Source of the DNA: Candidatus Symbiopectobacterium sp. NZEC151
Lineage (GTDB): Bacteria; Pseudomonadota; Gammaproteobacteria; Enterobacterales; Enterobacteriaceae
DNA: 64,000 nt
Reading direction: 5' to 3'
Assembly (NCBI RefSeq): GCF_025962655.1
Contig: NZ_JAGFPE010000001.1
Coordinates: 186,001-250,000 of the forward strand
In this document: positions 8,992 to 18,352 of the stretch, one piece after another
How positions within the stretch are numbered: position 1 is the first letter of the stretch
Layout: every line of letters starts with the position of its first letter
Translations under genes and position numbers: made by a program
The notes under the pieces: model-generated
What the model saw: the letters and a program-made list of their open reading frames with translations, nothing else
Databases searched by the model: none
What the model was told of the DNA's origin: nothing

Positions 8992-10365
8992 ATGAAGGGG
9001 AATGACATTCTGGCGCTGCTTGATGAGCCCGCCTGTGAGCATAACCATAAACAAAAAACCGGGTGCAGCGCACCGAAACCCGGCGCCACGGCAGGGGGGT
9101 GCGCCTTTGATGGCGCACAGATCACCTTGCTGCCGCTGGCGGATGTCGCTCATCTGGTGCACGGCCCTATCGGGTGCGCGGGCAGTTCCTGGGATAATCG
9201 CGGCAGTCAGAGTTCCGGGCCAAGGTTGAACCGGCTCGGCTTCACCACCGATCTCAATGAGCAGGATGTGATCATGGGGCGCGGTGAACGGCGGTTGTTT
9301 CATGCCGTGCGCCATATCGTGGAACGCTACGATCCTGCCGCCGTTTTTGTCTACAACACCTGCGTTCCCGCGATGGAGGGGGATGATATCGATGCGGTGT
9401 GCCGTGCCGCAACCGTGGCAGTGGGCGTGCCGGTGATCGCCGTCGATGCCGCAGGTTTTTACGGCAGCAAAAATTTTGGCAACCGTCTGGCCGGTGAGGT
9501 GATGCTCAAACAGGTGATCGGCACGCGCGAACCGGCTCCGTGGCCGGAAAGCAGCCCGATCCCTGTCGCGCAGCGTCACGATATCGGCTTAATTGGCGAG
9601 TTCAATATCGCCGGTGAGTTCTGGCATGTACATCCGCTACTCGACGAACTGGGCATTCGCGTGTTGGGCAATTTGTCCGGCGATGGACGCTTTGCCGAAA
9701 TTCAGACCTTGCACCGCGCACAGGCTAACATGCTGGTGTGTTCCCGCGCGCTCATCAACGTGGCGCGCAGTCTGGAGCAACGTTACGGCACACCGTGGTT
9801 TGAAGGCAGCTTCTACGGGGTACGTGCCATGTCTGACGCGCTGCGCCAGCTTGCCGCCCTGTTGCAGGACGATTCTCTGATGCAACGTACCGAAACGCTG
9901 ATCGCTCGGGAAGAAGCCGCTGCGGAAAAGGCGTTGGCACCGTATCGCGCACGGCTTAAAGGGCGCAAGGCACTGCTCTATACCGGCGGTGTGAAATCCT
10001 GGTCGGTGGTATCGGCGCTGCAAGATCTCGGTATGACGGTGGTTGCTACCGGCACGCGGAAATCCACGCAGGAAGATAAAGCGCGCATCCGCGACCTGAT
10101 GGGAGATGATGCCGTGATGCTTGATGAGGGCAATGCGCGCACCCTGTTGGACGTGGCCTATCGCTACGGTGCGGACATGATGATTGCCGGGGGGCGCAAC
10201 ATGTACACCGCCTACAAAGCGCGCATTCCGTTTCTTGATATCAATCAGGAGCGTGAGCACGCCTATGCGGGCTATCGCGGCATTGTCACGCTGGCAGAAC
10301 AAATTTGCCTCACGTTGGAAAGCCCGGTCTGGCCGCAAACCCATCTCTCTGCCCCCTGGCGCTAA
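8992..10365 (+). CDS. nifE: FeMo-cofactor scaffold protein NifE
   Basis: NifE (457 aa) forms with NifN the NifEN scaffold on which the NifB-cofactor is matured with Mo and homocitrate. It is homologous to NifD and keeps Cys in GGCAFDGAQ and [13 protein letters not shown]. The N-terminus ([20 protein letters not shown]) matches Klebsiella NifE almost residue for residue. First gene of nifENX, with its own sigma-54 promoter and NifA site just upstream. Confidence 0.97.
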   Translation: MKGNDILALLDEPACEHNHKQKTGCSAPKPGATAGGCAFDGAQITLLPLADVAHLVHGPIGCAGSSWDNRGSQSSGPRLNRLGFTTDLNEQDVIMGRGERRLFHAVRHIVERYDPAAVFVYNTCVPAMEGDDIDAVCRAATVAVGVPVIAVDAAGFYGSKNFGNRLAGEVMLKQVIGTREPAPWPESSPIPVAQRHDIGLIGEFNIAGEFWHVHPLLDELGIRVLGNLSGDGRFAEIQTLHRAQANMLVCSRALINVARSLEQRYGTPWFEGSFYGVRAMSDALRQLAALLQDDSLMQRTETLIAREEAAAEKALAPYRARLKGRKALLYTGGVKSWSVVSALQDLGMTVVATGTRKSTQEDKARIRDLMGDDAVMLDEGNARTLLDVAYRYGADMMIAGGRNMYTAYKARIPFLDINQEREHAYAGYRGIVTLAEQICLTLESPVWPQTHLSAPWR

Positions 10366-10375
10366 GGAGTACGCA

Positions 10376-11761
10376 ATGGCTGACGTTATCCGTAATAAGA
10401 AACCCCTTGCCACCAGCCCTATCAAGAGCGGGCAACCGCTCGGTGCCATTCTGGCGAGTCAGGGTTTTGAGCAGAGCATTCCGTTGGTACACGGCGCACA
10501 AGGGTGCAGCGCTTTTGCCAAAGTGTTCTTTATCCAACATTTTCATGACCCGATCCCGCTGCAATCGACGGCGATGGACCCCACCACCACGGTGATGGGC
10601 GCGGATGGCAACATTATGACGGCGCTCAGCACCCTGTGTCAGCGCAATGCCCCTAAAGCCATGATATTGATCAGCACCGGGCTGTCGGAAGCGCAGGGCA
10701 GCGATCTGACGCGCGCGGTACGTGAATTTCGTGCAGAGCACCCGCGCTTTAAATCCACCGCTATTCTGACGGTGAACACGCCGGACTTCTATGGATCGCT
10801 GGAGAACGGGTTTAGTGCCGTGGTGGAAAGTGTGATTGAACAATGGGTGCCGGAAAAGCCGCCGGCGGGCGTGCGCAACCGGCGCGTCAACCTGCTGCTC
10901 AGCCATCTGGTGAATCCCGGTGAAGTGGAACTGCTGCGCAGTTACGTTGAGGCATTCGGCCTGCAAGCGGTGATGGTGCCCGACCTGTCGTTGTCGCTGG
11001 ATGGGCATCTTGCCAGCGGAGACTACCAGTCTGTGACGCAGGGCGGGACAACGCTGCGCGCCATTGAACAGATGGGGCAGAGCCTAAGCACCATCAGCGT
11101 GGGGCTGTCACTCCAGCGTGCTGCCGGGTTGATGGCGCAGCGTAGTCGCGGTCTGTCGCTGACGGTGCCGCATATGATGACGATGGCAACGGTGGATGCG
11201 GTGATCCATCATCTGCAACAACTCTCCGGGCGCGAGGTACCGGCATGGATTGAGCGTCAGCGTGGTCAGGTGCAGGATGCGATGATCGACTGCCATATGG
11301 CGCTCCAGGGCAGAAAGGTGGCGCTGGCGGCCGAAGGCGATCTGCTGGCCGCGTGGAGTGATTTTGCACTGAGCCACGGCATGCAGCCGGGACCGGTGGT
11401 TGCTCCCGTCAGCCAGCCCGGATTGCTTTCTCTGCCGGTTGAACAGGTGGTGATTGGCGATCTGGAAGACATGCAGGATCTGCTGGTTAAACACCCGGCG
11501 GATATGCTGGTGGCGAACTCTCATGCTGCCGATCTGGCGGAACAGTTTGGTATTCCGCTGATACGCGCGGGCTTCCCGGTGTTCGATCGGCTGGGTGAAT
11601 TTCGCAGGGTGCGACAAGGCTACGCCGGGATTCGGGATACCTTGTTCGAACTGGCGAACCTGATGCTGGAACACCATCATCCGGTCTCTGCCTATCACTC
11701 GCCGCTGCGTCAGCAATTTCGCAGCGCACCGCGTTCGGAGGTGGGGCATGCAACCTGTTAG
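10376..11761 (+). CDS. nifN: FeMo-cofactor scaffold protein NifN
   Basis: NifN (461 aa) is the partner of NifE in the cofactor scaffold and a homologue of NifK. The conserved early segment is GQPLGAILASQGFEQSIPLV with HGAQGCSAFAKVFF. The start ATG 10376 gives MADVIRNKKPLATSP; AAGGAG at 10364-10369 overlaps the nifE stop, showing translational linkage. The open frame reaches upstream to 10184 inside nifE, but that part is a shadow. Confidence 0.96.
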   Translation: MADVIRNKKPLATSPIKSGQPLGAILASQGFEQSIPLVHGAQGCSAFAKVFFIQHFHDPIPLQSTAMDPTTTVMGADGNIMTALSTLCQRNAPKAMILISTGLSEAQGSDLTRAVREFRAEHPRFKSTAILTVNTPDFYGSLENGFSAVVESVIEQWVPEKPPAGVRNRRVNLLLSHLVNPGEVELLRSYVEAFGLQAVMVPDLSLSLDGHLASGDYQSVTQGGTTLRAIEQMGQSLSTISVGLSLQRAAGLMAQRSRGLSLTVPHMMTMATVDAVIHHLQQLSGREVPAWIERQRGQVQDAMIDCHMALQGRKVALAAEGDLLAAWSDFALSHGMQPGPVVAPVSQPGLLSLPVEQVVIGDLEDMQDLLVKHPADMLVANSHAADLAEQFGIPLIRAGFPVFDRLGEFRRVRQGYAGIRDTLFELANLMLEHHHPVSAYHSPLRQQFRSAPRSEVGHATC

Positions 11762-12215
11762 CCGTCATCTTAGCACCATCAGTTCGGCCGTCTGGTCAAT
11801 GCAGGTCGCCTTCGCCAGTTCGGATTACCACCATGTGGATCAGCATTTTGGTGCCACACCGCGGCTGGTGGTCTATGGCGTAAAACAAGATCAGGTGCGG
11901 CTGCTGAAGGTGGTGGATTTTAATGTGCAGCACGGCCATCAGGAAGAGAAGCTGGCCAGCCGCATCAATGCGCTGGAGGAGTGCGTAACGCTCTACTGTG
12001 TCGCCATCGGCGATGCGGTGTTTCGCCAACTGTTGCAAGTGGGGGTGCGCGCCGTGCGCGTGCCGCCGGAAACCTCTATCGCGCAACTGTTGCAGCAGAT
12101 ACAGCTGTGTTGGGCAGACAGCGAACAAAGTTCCCGTCGACGCCAGCGCGATCCGAACCGCTTTGTACACCTGCTGGCGGAATCCGAATGGCAGGATGAA
12201 GACGACGCCTGTTAA
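11748..12215 (+). CDS. nifX: FeMo-cofactor carrier NifX
   Basis: NifX (155 aa) binds and transfers NifB-co or the VK-cluster between NifB and NifEN. It carries the NifX/NifY fold with the motif FASSDYHHVDQHFGATPRLV. Its ATG overlaps the end of nifN by 14 bases, so the two are translationally coupled. Last gene of nifENX; a terminator follows at 12255. Confidence 0.94.
   Translation: MQPVSRHLSTISSAVWSMQVAFASSDYHHVDQHFGATPRLVVYGVKQDQVRLLKVVDFNVQHGHQEEKLASRINALEECVTLYCVAIGDAVFRQLLQVGVRAVRVPPETSIAQLLQQIQLCWADSEQSSRRRQRDPNRFVHLLAESEWQDEDDAC
12088..12103 (+). promoter_or_regulatory. Possible NifA site inside nifX
   Basis: TGT-N10-ACA (TGTTGCAGCAGATACA), an exact consensus match about 225 bases upstream of the nifU -24 element. 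It lies in coding sequence, so it may be chance; no better NifA site is visible in the nifX-nifU gap. Confidence 0.3.
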
Positions 12216-12254
12216 GCGCTGACAAGATCGTCGCTTGTGCGACAAAACCGACAT

Positions 12255-12283
12255 AAACCGCGACATTGGTTGCGGTTTTTTTT
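12255..12283 (+). terminator. Rho-independent terminator of nifENX
   Basis: Stem AAACCGC / GCGGTTT with a 10-base loop, continuing into a run of T (12276-12283), 40 bases after nifX. Confidence 0.85.
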
Positions 12284-12321
12284 GCCCATTAAACCTTATC
12301 ACATTGATTATAGGCGATTTT

Positions 12322-12337
12322 TGTGAGTGGTATCACA
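12322..12337 (+). promoter_or_regulatory. CRP-type palindrome over the nifU promoter
   Basis: TGTGA-GTGGTA-TCACA, with perfect half-sites for cAMP-CRP and flanking T-rich sequence. It overlaps the -24 element (12328-12330) of the nifU sigma-54 promoter and also fits TGT-N10-ACA. Binding is inferred from sequence only. Confidence 0.5.
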
Positions 12338-12343
12338 TTTGCT
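12328..12343 (+). promoter_or_regulatory. Sigma-54 promoter of nifUSVWZM
   Basis: TGGTATCACATTTGCT with GG at 12329-12330 and GC at 12341-12342, 10 bases apart. It lies about 87 bases before the nifU start. Confidence 0.8.
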
Positions 12344-12429
12344 AGTTCCTTGTGAACCCGTCCATGACGTGCGTGTGGGAGGAAGACGACCCGTGAGGCC
12401 TTCCCCCGTCACCCTAGGGAGCAAACAGC

Positions 12430-13278
12430 ATGTGGAACTATTCCGAGAAAGTGAAAGACCATTTTTTTAATCCGCGCAATGCCCGCGTGGTGGAGCAGGC
12501 GAACGCGATCGGTGATGTCGGCTCGCTGAGCTGTGGCGATGCCTTGCGGCTGATGCTGCGGGTGGACCCGATAACCGAAACCATTTTGGAGGCCGGTTTC
12601 CAAACCTTTGGGTGCGGCAGCGCCATTGCCTCTTCGTCGGCGCTGACTGAGCTGATCATTGGCCGCACCTTGCAGCAAGCCGAGCAAGTGACCAACCAGC
12701 AGATTGCGGACTATCTCGATGGCTTGCCGCCGGAAAAAATGCACTGCTCGGTGATGGGACAAGAGGCTTTGCGCGCCGCCATTGCGCAATACCGTGGTGA
12801 AACGCTGGACGACGATCACGAAGAAGGCGCACTGATTTGCAAATGCTTTGCCGTGGATGAAGGCCAGATTCGTCGCGCGGTGATGACTAACGGGTTGACC
12901 ACGCTGCAAGAGGTGATCAATTACACCAAAGCGGGCGGCGGGTGCACCGCCTGCCATGAAAAAATTGAACTGACGTTGGAAGCGCTGCTGGCTGAGCGAG
13001 ATGCCGCTCCGGTAATGGCAGTGGCCGCAGCGGTGGTGGACGTTAAAGATCCCCAGTGGCGTCAGGTAGCGGATGCAGTGGCGGAATTGCGTCCCCATAT
13101 TCAGGCGGATGGCGGTGACATGACGTTGCTCAACGTCAGCGGCCATCAGGTCACGGTCAGCCTGTCGGGAAGCTGTAGCGGCTGCATGATGACTGATATG
13201 ACGTTGGCCTGGCTACAACAAAAGCTGGTGGAGCGCACCGGGCGCTATATGGAAGTGGTTGTGGCACAGGCCGCGTGA
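12430..13278 (+). CDS. nifU: Fe-S cluster scaffold NifU
   Basis: Modular scaffold (282 aa) that assembles Fe-S clusters for nitrogenase using sulfur from NifS. Three domains are seen: an IscU-like N-terminus with Cys35, Cys62 and Cys106; a central BFD-like [2Fe-2S] domain with Cys137, Cys139, Cys172 and Cys175 (ICKCF and GGGCTACH); and a C-terminal Nfu domain with C249-SG-C252. All expected cysteines are present. First gene of nifUSVWZM behind a sigma-54 promoter. Confidence 0.97.
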   Translation: MWNYSEKVKDHFFNPRNARVVEQANAIGDVGSLSCGDALRLMLRVDPITETILEAGFQTFGCGSAIASSSALTELIIGRTLQQAEQVTNQQIADYLDGLPPEKMHCSVMGQEALRAAIAQYRGETLDDDHEEGALICKCFAVDEGQIRRAVMTNGLTTLQEVINYTKAGGGCTACHEKIELTLEALLAERDAAPVMAVAAAVVDVKDPQWRQVADAVAELRPHIQADGGDMTLLNVSGHQVTVSLSGSCSGCMMTDMTLAWLQQKLVERTGRYMEVVVAQAA

Positions 13279-13308
13279 GCTGACTGCGTATTCAGTGAGG
13301 CAACGAAC

Positions 13309-14514
13309 ATGAAAAATATCTATCTGGATAATAACGCCACCACCCGTCTCGATCCCATGGTGCTGGAAGCCATGATGCCCTTCCTGACGGATTACTACGG
13401 CAACCCCTCGTCGATTCACGATTTTGGTACGCCCTGTCGCGGGGCGCTAGAACGGGCGCGGCAGCAGGTCGCCAGCCTGCTCGGCGCGCGCCATGACAGC
13501 GAAATTATCTTTACTTCCTGTGCCACTGAGGCGACGTCTACGGCGATCCACTCCGCCGTTGCACTCGATGCCAAGCGGCGCGAAATTATCACCACCGCGG
13601 TAGAACACCCGGCGACGCTGGAAGTGTGTGAACATCTGGAGCGTCAGGGCTATACCATCCATCGCCTGGGCGTGTCGGCGCAGGGCGAACTGGATATGGC
13701 GCAGTATCGCGCCTTGCTAAGCGAACGCGTGGCGCTGGTGACGGTGATGTGGGCGAATAATGAAACCGGAGTGCTGTTTCCGGTGCGTGAGATGGCCGCT
13801 CTGGCCCATGAGCATGGCGCACTGTTTCATTGTGATGCGGTTCAGGCCGTCGGGAAGATCCCGATTGTGCTCTCCAGCTGCGAGATCGACATGCTCTCTT
13901 GTTCAGCGCATAAGATCCACGGGCCGAAAGGGGTGGGCTGTCTCTATCTGAAACGCTCCACCCGGTTCCGTCCGCTGCTGCGTGGCGGACATCAGGAGCG
14001 CGGACGCCGCGCGGGCACGGAGAATATTGCCGGCATTGTCGGTATGGGCAGCGCCTGCGAACTGGCAGACGTGCATTTACCCATGATGACTGCGGCGGTT
14101 GCCCCGCTGCGCGATCGCTTACAGCACGAGCTGAGCCAGATCATCCCAAGCGTGATGGTGATGGGTGGGGAGCAACCGCGCACCCCTAACACGCTCAATA
14201 TCGCCTTTGAGTTTATTGAAGGCGAAGCCATCCTGCTGCTGCTCAACCACGCCGGGATCGCCGCTTCCAGCGGCAGCGCCTGCACATCGGGTTCGCTGGA
14301 GCCTTCCCATGTGATGCGCGCCATGAGCATTCCTTACACCGCCGCTCACGGCAGCATCCGCTTCTCCCTGTCGCGCTATACCCGTGAAAAAGAGATTGAC
14401 GGGGTGATCGCCGCACTGCCGTCGATCGTGGAACGGTTGCGCACGCTCTCGCCCTATTGGCAGCAGGGAAAACCGCAGGCGACGGCGGGCGATTTTGCAC
14501 CGACCTATGGCTGA
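13309..14514 (+). CDS. nifS: Cysteine desulfurase NifS
   Basis: PLP enzyme (401 aa) that takes sulfur from L-cysteine and passes it as persulfide to NifU. The PLP lysine is K202 in SCSAHKIHGPKG and the persulfide cysteine is C325 in SGSACTSGS, exactly the class I NifS/IscS positions. The start MKNIYLDNNATTRLDP is typical. It lies 30 bases after nifU. Confidence 0.97.
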   Translation: MKNIYLDNNATTRLDPMVLEAMMPFLTDYYGNPSSIHDFGTPCRGALERARQQVASLLGARHDSEIIFTSCATEATSTAIHSAVALDAKRREIITTAVEHPATLEVCEHLERQGYTIHRLGVSAQGELDMAQYRALLSERVALVTVMWANNETGVLFPVREMAALAHEHGALFHCDAVQAVGKIPIVLSSCEIDMLSCSAHKIHGPKGVGCLYLKRSTRFRPLLRGGHQERGRRAGTENIAGIVGMGSACELADVHLPMMTAAVAPLRDRLQHELSQIIPSVMVMGGEQPRTPNTLNIAFEFIEGEAILLLLNHAGIAASSGSACTSGSLEPSHVMRAMSIPYTAAHGSIRFSLSRYTREKEIDGVIAALPSIVERLRTLSPYWQQGKPQATAGDFAPTYG

Positions 14515-14529
14515 CACAGGGGAGAAAAC

Positions 14530-15723
14530 ATGGCGGATATGACGCTCAACGGCACGGTGATGATTAACGACACCACGCTGCGTGATGGGGAACAAAGCCC
14601 CGGTGTGGCGTTTCGCGCCAGCGAGAAGCTGGCGATTGCCGAGGCGCTGGTGGAGGCGGGCGTTCAAGAGCTGGAAGTCGGCACGCCTGCGATGGGCGGT
14701 GATGAGCGGGCACGCCTGTCGGTGATCCGCCGTCGTTTGCCGGAAACCGTGATGATGACCTGGTGCCGGATGAACGCGCAGGAAATACAGCAAAGTGCAG
14801 ATTTGGGCATGAATTGGGTCGATATTTCCATTCCGGCTTCCGATCGCTTACGCCAGCAAAAGCTGCGCCAACCGCTTGATGCCTTGTTACCGCAGCTTTG
14901 CCAATTGATCGAGCTGGCGCGTCAGCAGGGGTTGCGCGTCTGCGTGGGGTGTGAGGATGCCTCTCGCGCCAGCGATGAAACCTTAGCCACGCTGGCGCAG
15001 GCGGCGCACGCTGCTGGCGCGCAGCGCCTGCGTTTCGCCGATACGCTGGGCGTGCTCGATCCTTTTACCACCTTCACCCGCATCAGCGCCTTGCGGCAGG
15101 TTTGGGCAGGGCAAATCGAAATGCACGCCCATAACGATTTGGGGATGGCAACGGCAAATACGCTGGCGGCGGTCAACGCCGGGGCGACCCATGTCAACAC
15201 CACGGTGTTAGGGCTGGGCGAGCGCGCGGGCAATGCGGCGTTGGAAACGGTGGCGCTGGCGTTGGAGCGCTGTCTGGGATACGACAGCGGTATCCATTTT
15301 CCAAGGTTGCCCGCACTGTGCCAACGGGTGGCGAACGCCGCGCAGCGCACGATCGATAAACAGCAACCGCTGGTGGGTGAGCAGGTGTTTACTCATGAGT
15401 CGGGGGTTCACGTCGCGGCGCTGTTGCAGGACAGTGGCAGTTACCAGGAAATTGAACCGTCGCTGCTGGGACGGGAATATCGGCTGGTGCTGGGTAAGCA
15501 CTCTGGACGGCAGGCGGTGGAAGGTATTTTTGCCCGACTTGGCTATCAGCCCGATGTGGCGCAGACCGCGGCGCTATTAACCGCCGTGCGCGAGTTTGCC
15601 GAAAGTACCAAGCGTAATCCGCTGGATTATGAACTGCTGGAGATGTTCCAGTCGCTGTGCGACAGCACGTTATTACCGGGGAGGCGGGACGATGGAATGG
15701 TTCTACCAACTGCCCGGCGTTGA
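14530..15723 (+). CDS. nifV: Homocitrate synthase NifV
   Basis: Condenses acetyl-CoA and 2-oxoglutarate to homocitrate, the organic ligand of FeMo-co (397 aa). DRE-TIM metallolyase motifs are visible: [14 protein letters not shown] at the N-terminus, the metal-binding HAHNDLGMA, and [12 protein letters not shown]. The C-terminal tail ([17 protein letters not shown]) runs past the nifW start, giving a 32-base overlap, and seems somewhat longer than in Klebsiella NifV as I remember it. Confidence 0.95.
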   Translation: MADMTLNGTVMINDTTLRDGEQSPGVAFRASEKLAIAEALVEAGVQELEVGTPAMGGDERARLSVIRRRLPETVMMTWCRMNAQEIQQSADLGMNWVDISIPASDRLRQQKLRQPLDALLPQLCQLIELARQQGLRVCVGCEDASRASDETLATLAQAAHAAGAQRLRFADTLGVLDPFTTFTRISALRQVWAGQIEMHAHNDLGMATANTLAAVNAGATHVNTTVLGLGERAGNAALETVALALERCLGYDSGIHFPRLPALCQRVANAAQRTIDKQQPLVGEQVFTHESGVHVAALLQDSGSYQEIEPSLLGREYRLVLGKHSGRQAVEGIFARLGYQPDVAQTAALLTAVREFAESTKRNPLDYELLEMFQSLCDSTLLPGRRDDGMVLPTARR

Positions 15724-15949
15724 AACGCTGGACAGCGCCGAGGCTTTTTTCAGGTTTTTCTCGGTTCCTTATGAAACCCAGGAACTTCAGGCGTGCAACC
15801 TGACGGTGCTCAGCGAGTTTCACCGTCGATTGCGCGCGGCGGTGCCGCTGCGCAATTCGCTGGAACTGGCGCCGGATGCTGATTGGCAACTGGCACGCCG
15901 TCTGTTGGCCGAGAGCTATCAGAGCAAACGACCGGGAGCTCTATCATGA
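15692..15949 (+). CDS. nifW: Nitrogenase-stabilising protein NifW
   Basis: Small protein (85 aa) of the NifW family, thought to protect or help mature the MoFe protein. It starts [20 protein letters not shown], a typical NifW N-terminus (LPGVE.LDSAE.FF). The start at 15692, inside the end of nifV, is preceded by GGGGAGGCGGGAC. The stop overlaps the nifZ start (ATGATG at 15946). Confidence 0.9.
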   Translation: MEWFYQLPGVETLDSAEAFFRFFSVPYETQELQACNLTVLSEFHRRLRAAVPLRNSLELAPDADWQLARRLLAESYQSKRPGALS

Positions 15950-16389
15950 TGGCGCGCTTCGAATTTGGTGATGCGGTGCGCGTGGTGCGCCCACTGCGCA
16001 ATGACGGCACGGTGGCAGGGCTAAAACGCGGTGAGCTGCTGGTGCGGCGTGGCAGTATCGGTTATGTGCGCGAATGGGGCACCTTTCTTCAGGACCAGCT
16101 GATTTATCAGGTGCATTTCCTCGAGGGAGACAAAATCGTCGGCTGCCGCGCACAGGAACTGATCGCCGCAGATGCCCCCTGGCACCGCGGCGAGTTTCAA
16201 TACGGCGATTGGGTGGTTTGCCTGCACGCTCTGGCGGTAAACGGCGAGACGGTAGTCAGTGCGGGTCAGCAGGGACAGATTCAGGCGACCGATCAGGGCG
16301 AGCGCGGCGAATGTTACACCGTGGTGTTTGGTGAACGCTGGTTTCAGGTGCCCTCCAGCACGCTGGAACTGTGCGAGGAGACGTCCTGA
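15946..16389 (+). CDS. nifZ: Nitrogen fixation protein NifZ
   Basis: NifZ (147 aa) assists P-cluster maturation in the MoFe protein. It contains two related segments of the NifZ fold: FEFGDAVRVVRPLRNDGT with RGSIGYVREWGTFLQ, and FQYGDWVVCLHALAVNGE with AGQQGQIQATDQGE. Either ATG of ATGATG at 15946 could start it; the first overlaps the nifW stop. The open frame continues upstream to 15883 inside nifW, but without NifZ similarity. Confidence 0.92.
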   Translation: MMARFEFGDAVRVVRPLRNDGTVAGLKRGELLVRRGSIGYVREWGTFLQDQLIYQVHFLEGDKIVGCRAQELIAADAPWHRGEFQYGDWVVCLHALAVNGETVVSAGQQGQIQATDQGERGECYTVVFGERWFQVPSSTLELCEETS

Positions 16390-17189
16390 TGCTGGCCTGG
16401 CAGCGTTTTAGCCAGTGGCAACTGGCGCACAAACTGTGGAACAGCGCGCCTGATACGCTGCCACCCGAGCGCCAGCGCGCGCTGGAACGGCAACTGGCAC
16501 CGCAGTTGCGCTTGGAGCAGGCCGTGGAGGAGGCGGCATTGCAACATCAGCCGACGCTTCCTGACGCCTTGACCCTTGCCGTAACCGATGCGCTGGCGGC
16601 TACGCTCGGCGAGGCGGGGTTCTCAGCGACCGATCGGCAGGCGGTGATTTTGCATCATACGTTGATGGAATGGCAGATGGCGCAGGTATCAGCGCGAGCA
16701 ACTGAACCGACATCCTCAGAAGTGGACGACTGGTATCAGCAGCATGTAGATCGCTTTTGTCGCCCGGAGCAGCGACTGGCACGGCATCTGCTGCTGACGG
16801 TTGATGACGGAGAAGAGACGGTGGTGAAAGCGCAAATCCTGACGTTGCGGGACAAACTCACGCGTGAGGGTGAAACCTTTGCCGCGCTGGCGGCGCGTTA
16901 CTCCCAGTGTCCGACGGCGATGGAAGGCGGCGTATTGGGCTGGGTCAGCCGAGGTTTGCTGTTTGCGCCGCTGGAACAGGCACTGTTTGCGCTGCCATCG
17001 GGCGCGTTGAGCGAGCCCGTGGCGACCGACCTCGGTTGGCATCTGTTGCAGTGCGAAGCGGTTCGGCCAGAAACACCGCTGGCACGGGAAGAGGCGTTGC
17101 CGAAAGTCTTTCAGCACCTGCTGCACCAGCGGCAAAAACAGCAGCAGCGGGCGTGGCTGCGCAGCCTGACCGATGCCTGGCGTGGCTAG
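16389..17189 (+). CDS. nifM: NifM, peptidyl-prolyl isomerase for NifH maturation
   Basis: Parvulin-type prolyl isomerase (266 aa) needed to fold NifH, and acting on NifV-like clients. The N-terminal helical part is followed by a rotamase domain (about residues 130-245) with RPEQRLARHLLLTV, ALAARYSQCPTAMEGGVLGW and SEPVATDLGWHLLQCE. The ATG at 16389 overlaps the nifZ stop (TGATG). Its stop shares the bases CTAG (17186-17189) with the convergent acetyltransferase gene. Last gene of the nifU operon. Confidence 0.93.
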   Translation: MLAWQRFSQWQLAHKLWNSAPDTLPPERQRALERQLAPQLRLEQAVEEAALQHQPTLPDALTLAVTDALAATLGEAGFSATDRQAVILHHTLMEWQMAQVSARATEPTSSEVDDWYQQHVDRFCRPEQRLARHLLLTVDDGEETVVKAQILTLRDKLTREGETFAALAARYSQCPTAMEGGVLGWVSRGLLFAPLEQALFALPSGALSEPVATDLGWHLLQCEAVRPETPLAREEALPKVFQHLLHQRQKQQQRAWLRSLTDAWRG

Positions 17190-17599
17190 CGCGTTTTCGT
17201 CATTTTCACATAGGCGACGCCCTCTTTGTGGCACACTTCGCCCGCCACCTGAAAGCCAAAACGCAGATAAAATTCCGTGGCGGTGAGTCGGGCGTTCAAC
17301 ATGATGTCATTGATGCCCTCCGCGTGGAGTTTATCTAACACCTGAGTTAACAGCCTGCTGCCATATCCCTGACGCTGAAAAGCGGCATCAGTGGCGAATT
17401 TGCGTATCTGCCGCGCTGTGTTGGTGAGTGGGAAAACAGAAAGACAGCTGACAAGCGTATCCTCCTGATAGAGCCCGTAATGCTGGGCCTGCTCATCGCC
17501 TTCCATACGCAGAAAATCGAGAGGGCGATCGGGCCACAACTCTTTTTGACGCAGTGGCAGACAGGTATCAACCGTGATAGGGCGGACAGTGATTGGCAT
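17186..17599 (-). CDS. GNAT family N-acetyltransferase
   Basis: 137-aa acetyltransferase of the GNAT superfamily; substrate unknown. The acetyl-CoA binding motif is seen as FQRQGYGSRLL and the C-terminal part as TEFYLRFGFQVAGEV, the usual end of the fold. The start at 17599 (MPITVRPIT) is chosen because the 42 codons upstream look like leader sequence. It lies between nifM and nifF, where Klebsiella has no gene that I recall, and converges on nifM with the stop codons interleaved. Membership of the nif regulon is doubtful. Confidence 0.85.
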   Translation of the reverse strand: MPITVRPITVDTCLPLRQKELWPDRPLDFLRMEGDEQAQHYGLYQEDTLVSCLSVFPLTNTARQIRKFATDAAFQRQGYGSRLLTQVLDKLHAEGINDIMLNARLTATEFYLRFGFQVAGEVCHKEGVAYVKMTKTR

Positions 17600-17687
17600 G
17601 GTGTTCTCTTGCGGGGGCGTCGTCTCGGTGAGTATCAAGACTATGATGAAACCTGTAGGAGGGGAAAGCGGAAAATGCGGCGACGCT

Positions 17688-17730
17688 AAAAAAGACAAGG
17701 TGCATTTCGTCGTGGAGAAACACACCTTGT
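17688..17730 (-). terminator. Terminator of nifF
   Basis: Inverted repeat ACAAGGTG (17695-17702) / CACCTTGT (17723-17730) with an extra paired TTTC/GAAA inside. Read on the minus strand it is followed by CTTTTTT (17688-17694), as expected for a Rho-independent terminator after nifF. Confidence 0.75.
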
Positions 17731-17744
17731 GCTCGATAACTGCA

Positions 17745-18278
17745 TCAGGCGGCCAATGCGGTTTTTATCTGCTCAAGCCAACTGTCCAGTCGCTCTTCGG
17801 TCAGATCGTACTGGTTGTCCTGATCCAACGCTAACCCGACAAACCTGTCGTCAATCAGTGCGGCAGAGGTATTGAAATCATAACCTGCACTCGGCCAGGC
17901 ACCGACCACGCGGGCTCCGCGATCGGTCACAGCGTCATACAACGCTTTCATGCCGCTGACAAAATTGTCTGGGTAGCCGACCTGATCGCCCAGACCGAAC
18001 AGCGCAACGGTTTTGTCCGCCAGTTCCATGCCGGATAATCCGTCAATAAATTCCTGCCAGGACTCGCCTTCGCACCCGGCATCCATACCCGGTAGCTGTC
18101 CTTGCCCCAGCGTAGGCGTGCCGAGCAGCAGCACGGGATAGGACAGAAAACTGTCCAGCGTGGTTCGGTTGATATTGACCGGCGCGTCTGCCGCATCGCC
18201 CAGTTTTTGATGAATCAACTTGGCGATCTTGCGTGTTTTACCGGTATCGGTGCCAAAAAATATACCAATGTTCGCCAT
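17745..18278 (-). CDS. nifF: Nitrogenase electron-donor flavodoxin NifF
   Basis: Long-chain flavodoxin (177 aa) carrying electrons, in Klebsiella from NifJ to NifH. The FMN phosphate loop is FFGTDTGKTRK near the N-terminus; the flavin-binding loops appear as PTLGQGQLPGMDAGCEGESW and GLGDQVGYPDNFV. The start at 18278 (MANIGIFFG) has AGGAG in front; the open frame continues upstream to 18530 without flavodoxin similarity. Divergent from nifLA. Confidence 0.96.
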   Translation of the reverse strand: MANIGIFFGTDTGKTRKIAKLIHQKLGDAADAPVNINRTTLDSFLSYPVLLLGTPTLGQGQLPGMDAGCEGESWQEFIDGLSGMELADKTVALFGLGDQVGYPDNFVSGMKALYDAVTDRGARVVGAWPSAGYDFNTSAALIDDRFVGLALDQDNQYDLTEERLDSWLEQIKTALAA

Positions 18279-18352
18279 AACATGCTCCTGACTGACTCGA
18301 TGAAAGTGGAAAAGCGGCGGTGGGTATCCGCACATTCTGGTGACTATCAGGG

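Noticed and set aside
10184-10375. Upstream extension of the nifN frame inside nifE
   Set aside because: It lies within nifE coding sequence, and the start at 10376 has a Shine-Dalgarno sequence and a family-typical N-terminus.
9637-10449. Long antisense open frame opposite nifE/nifN (270 codons)
   Set aside because: It is a by-product of GC-rich codon use in nifE and nifN; no recognisable protein features and no ribosome-binding site.
12210-12253. NifA-like TGT...ACA pairs between nifX and nifU
   Set aside because: Spacings are 9 or 12 bases instead of 10.
12409-13146. Antisense open frame opposite nifU (245 codons)
   Set aside because: Shadow of the nifU coding frame, His/Arg-rich composition typical of antisense frames.
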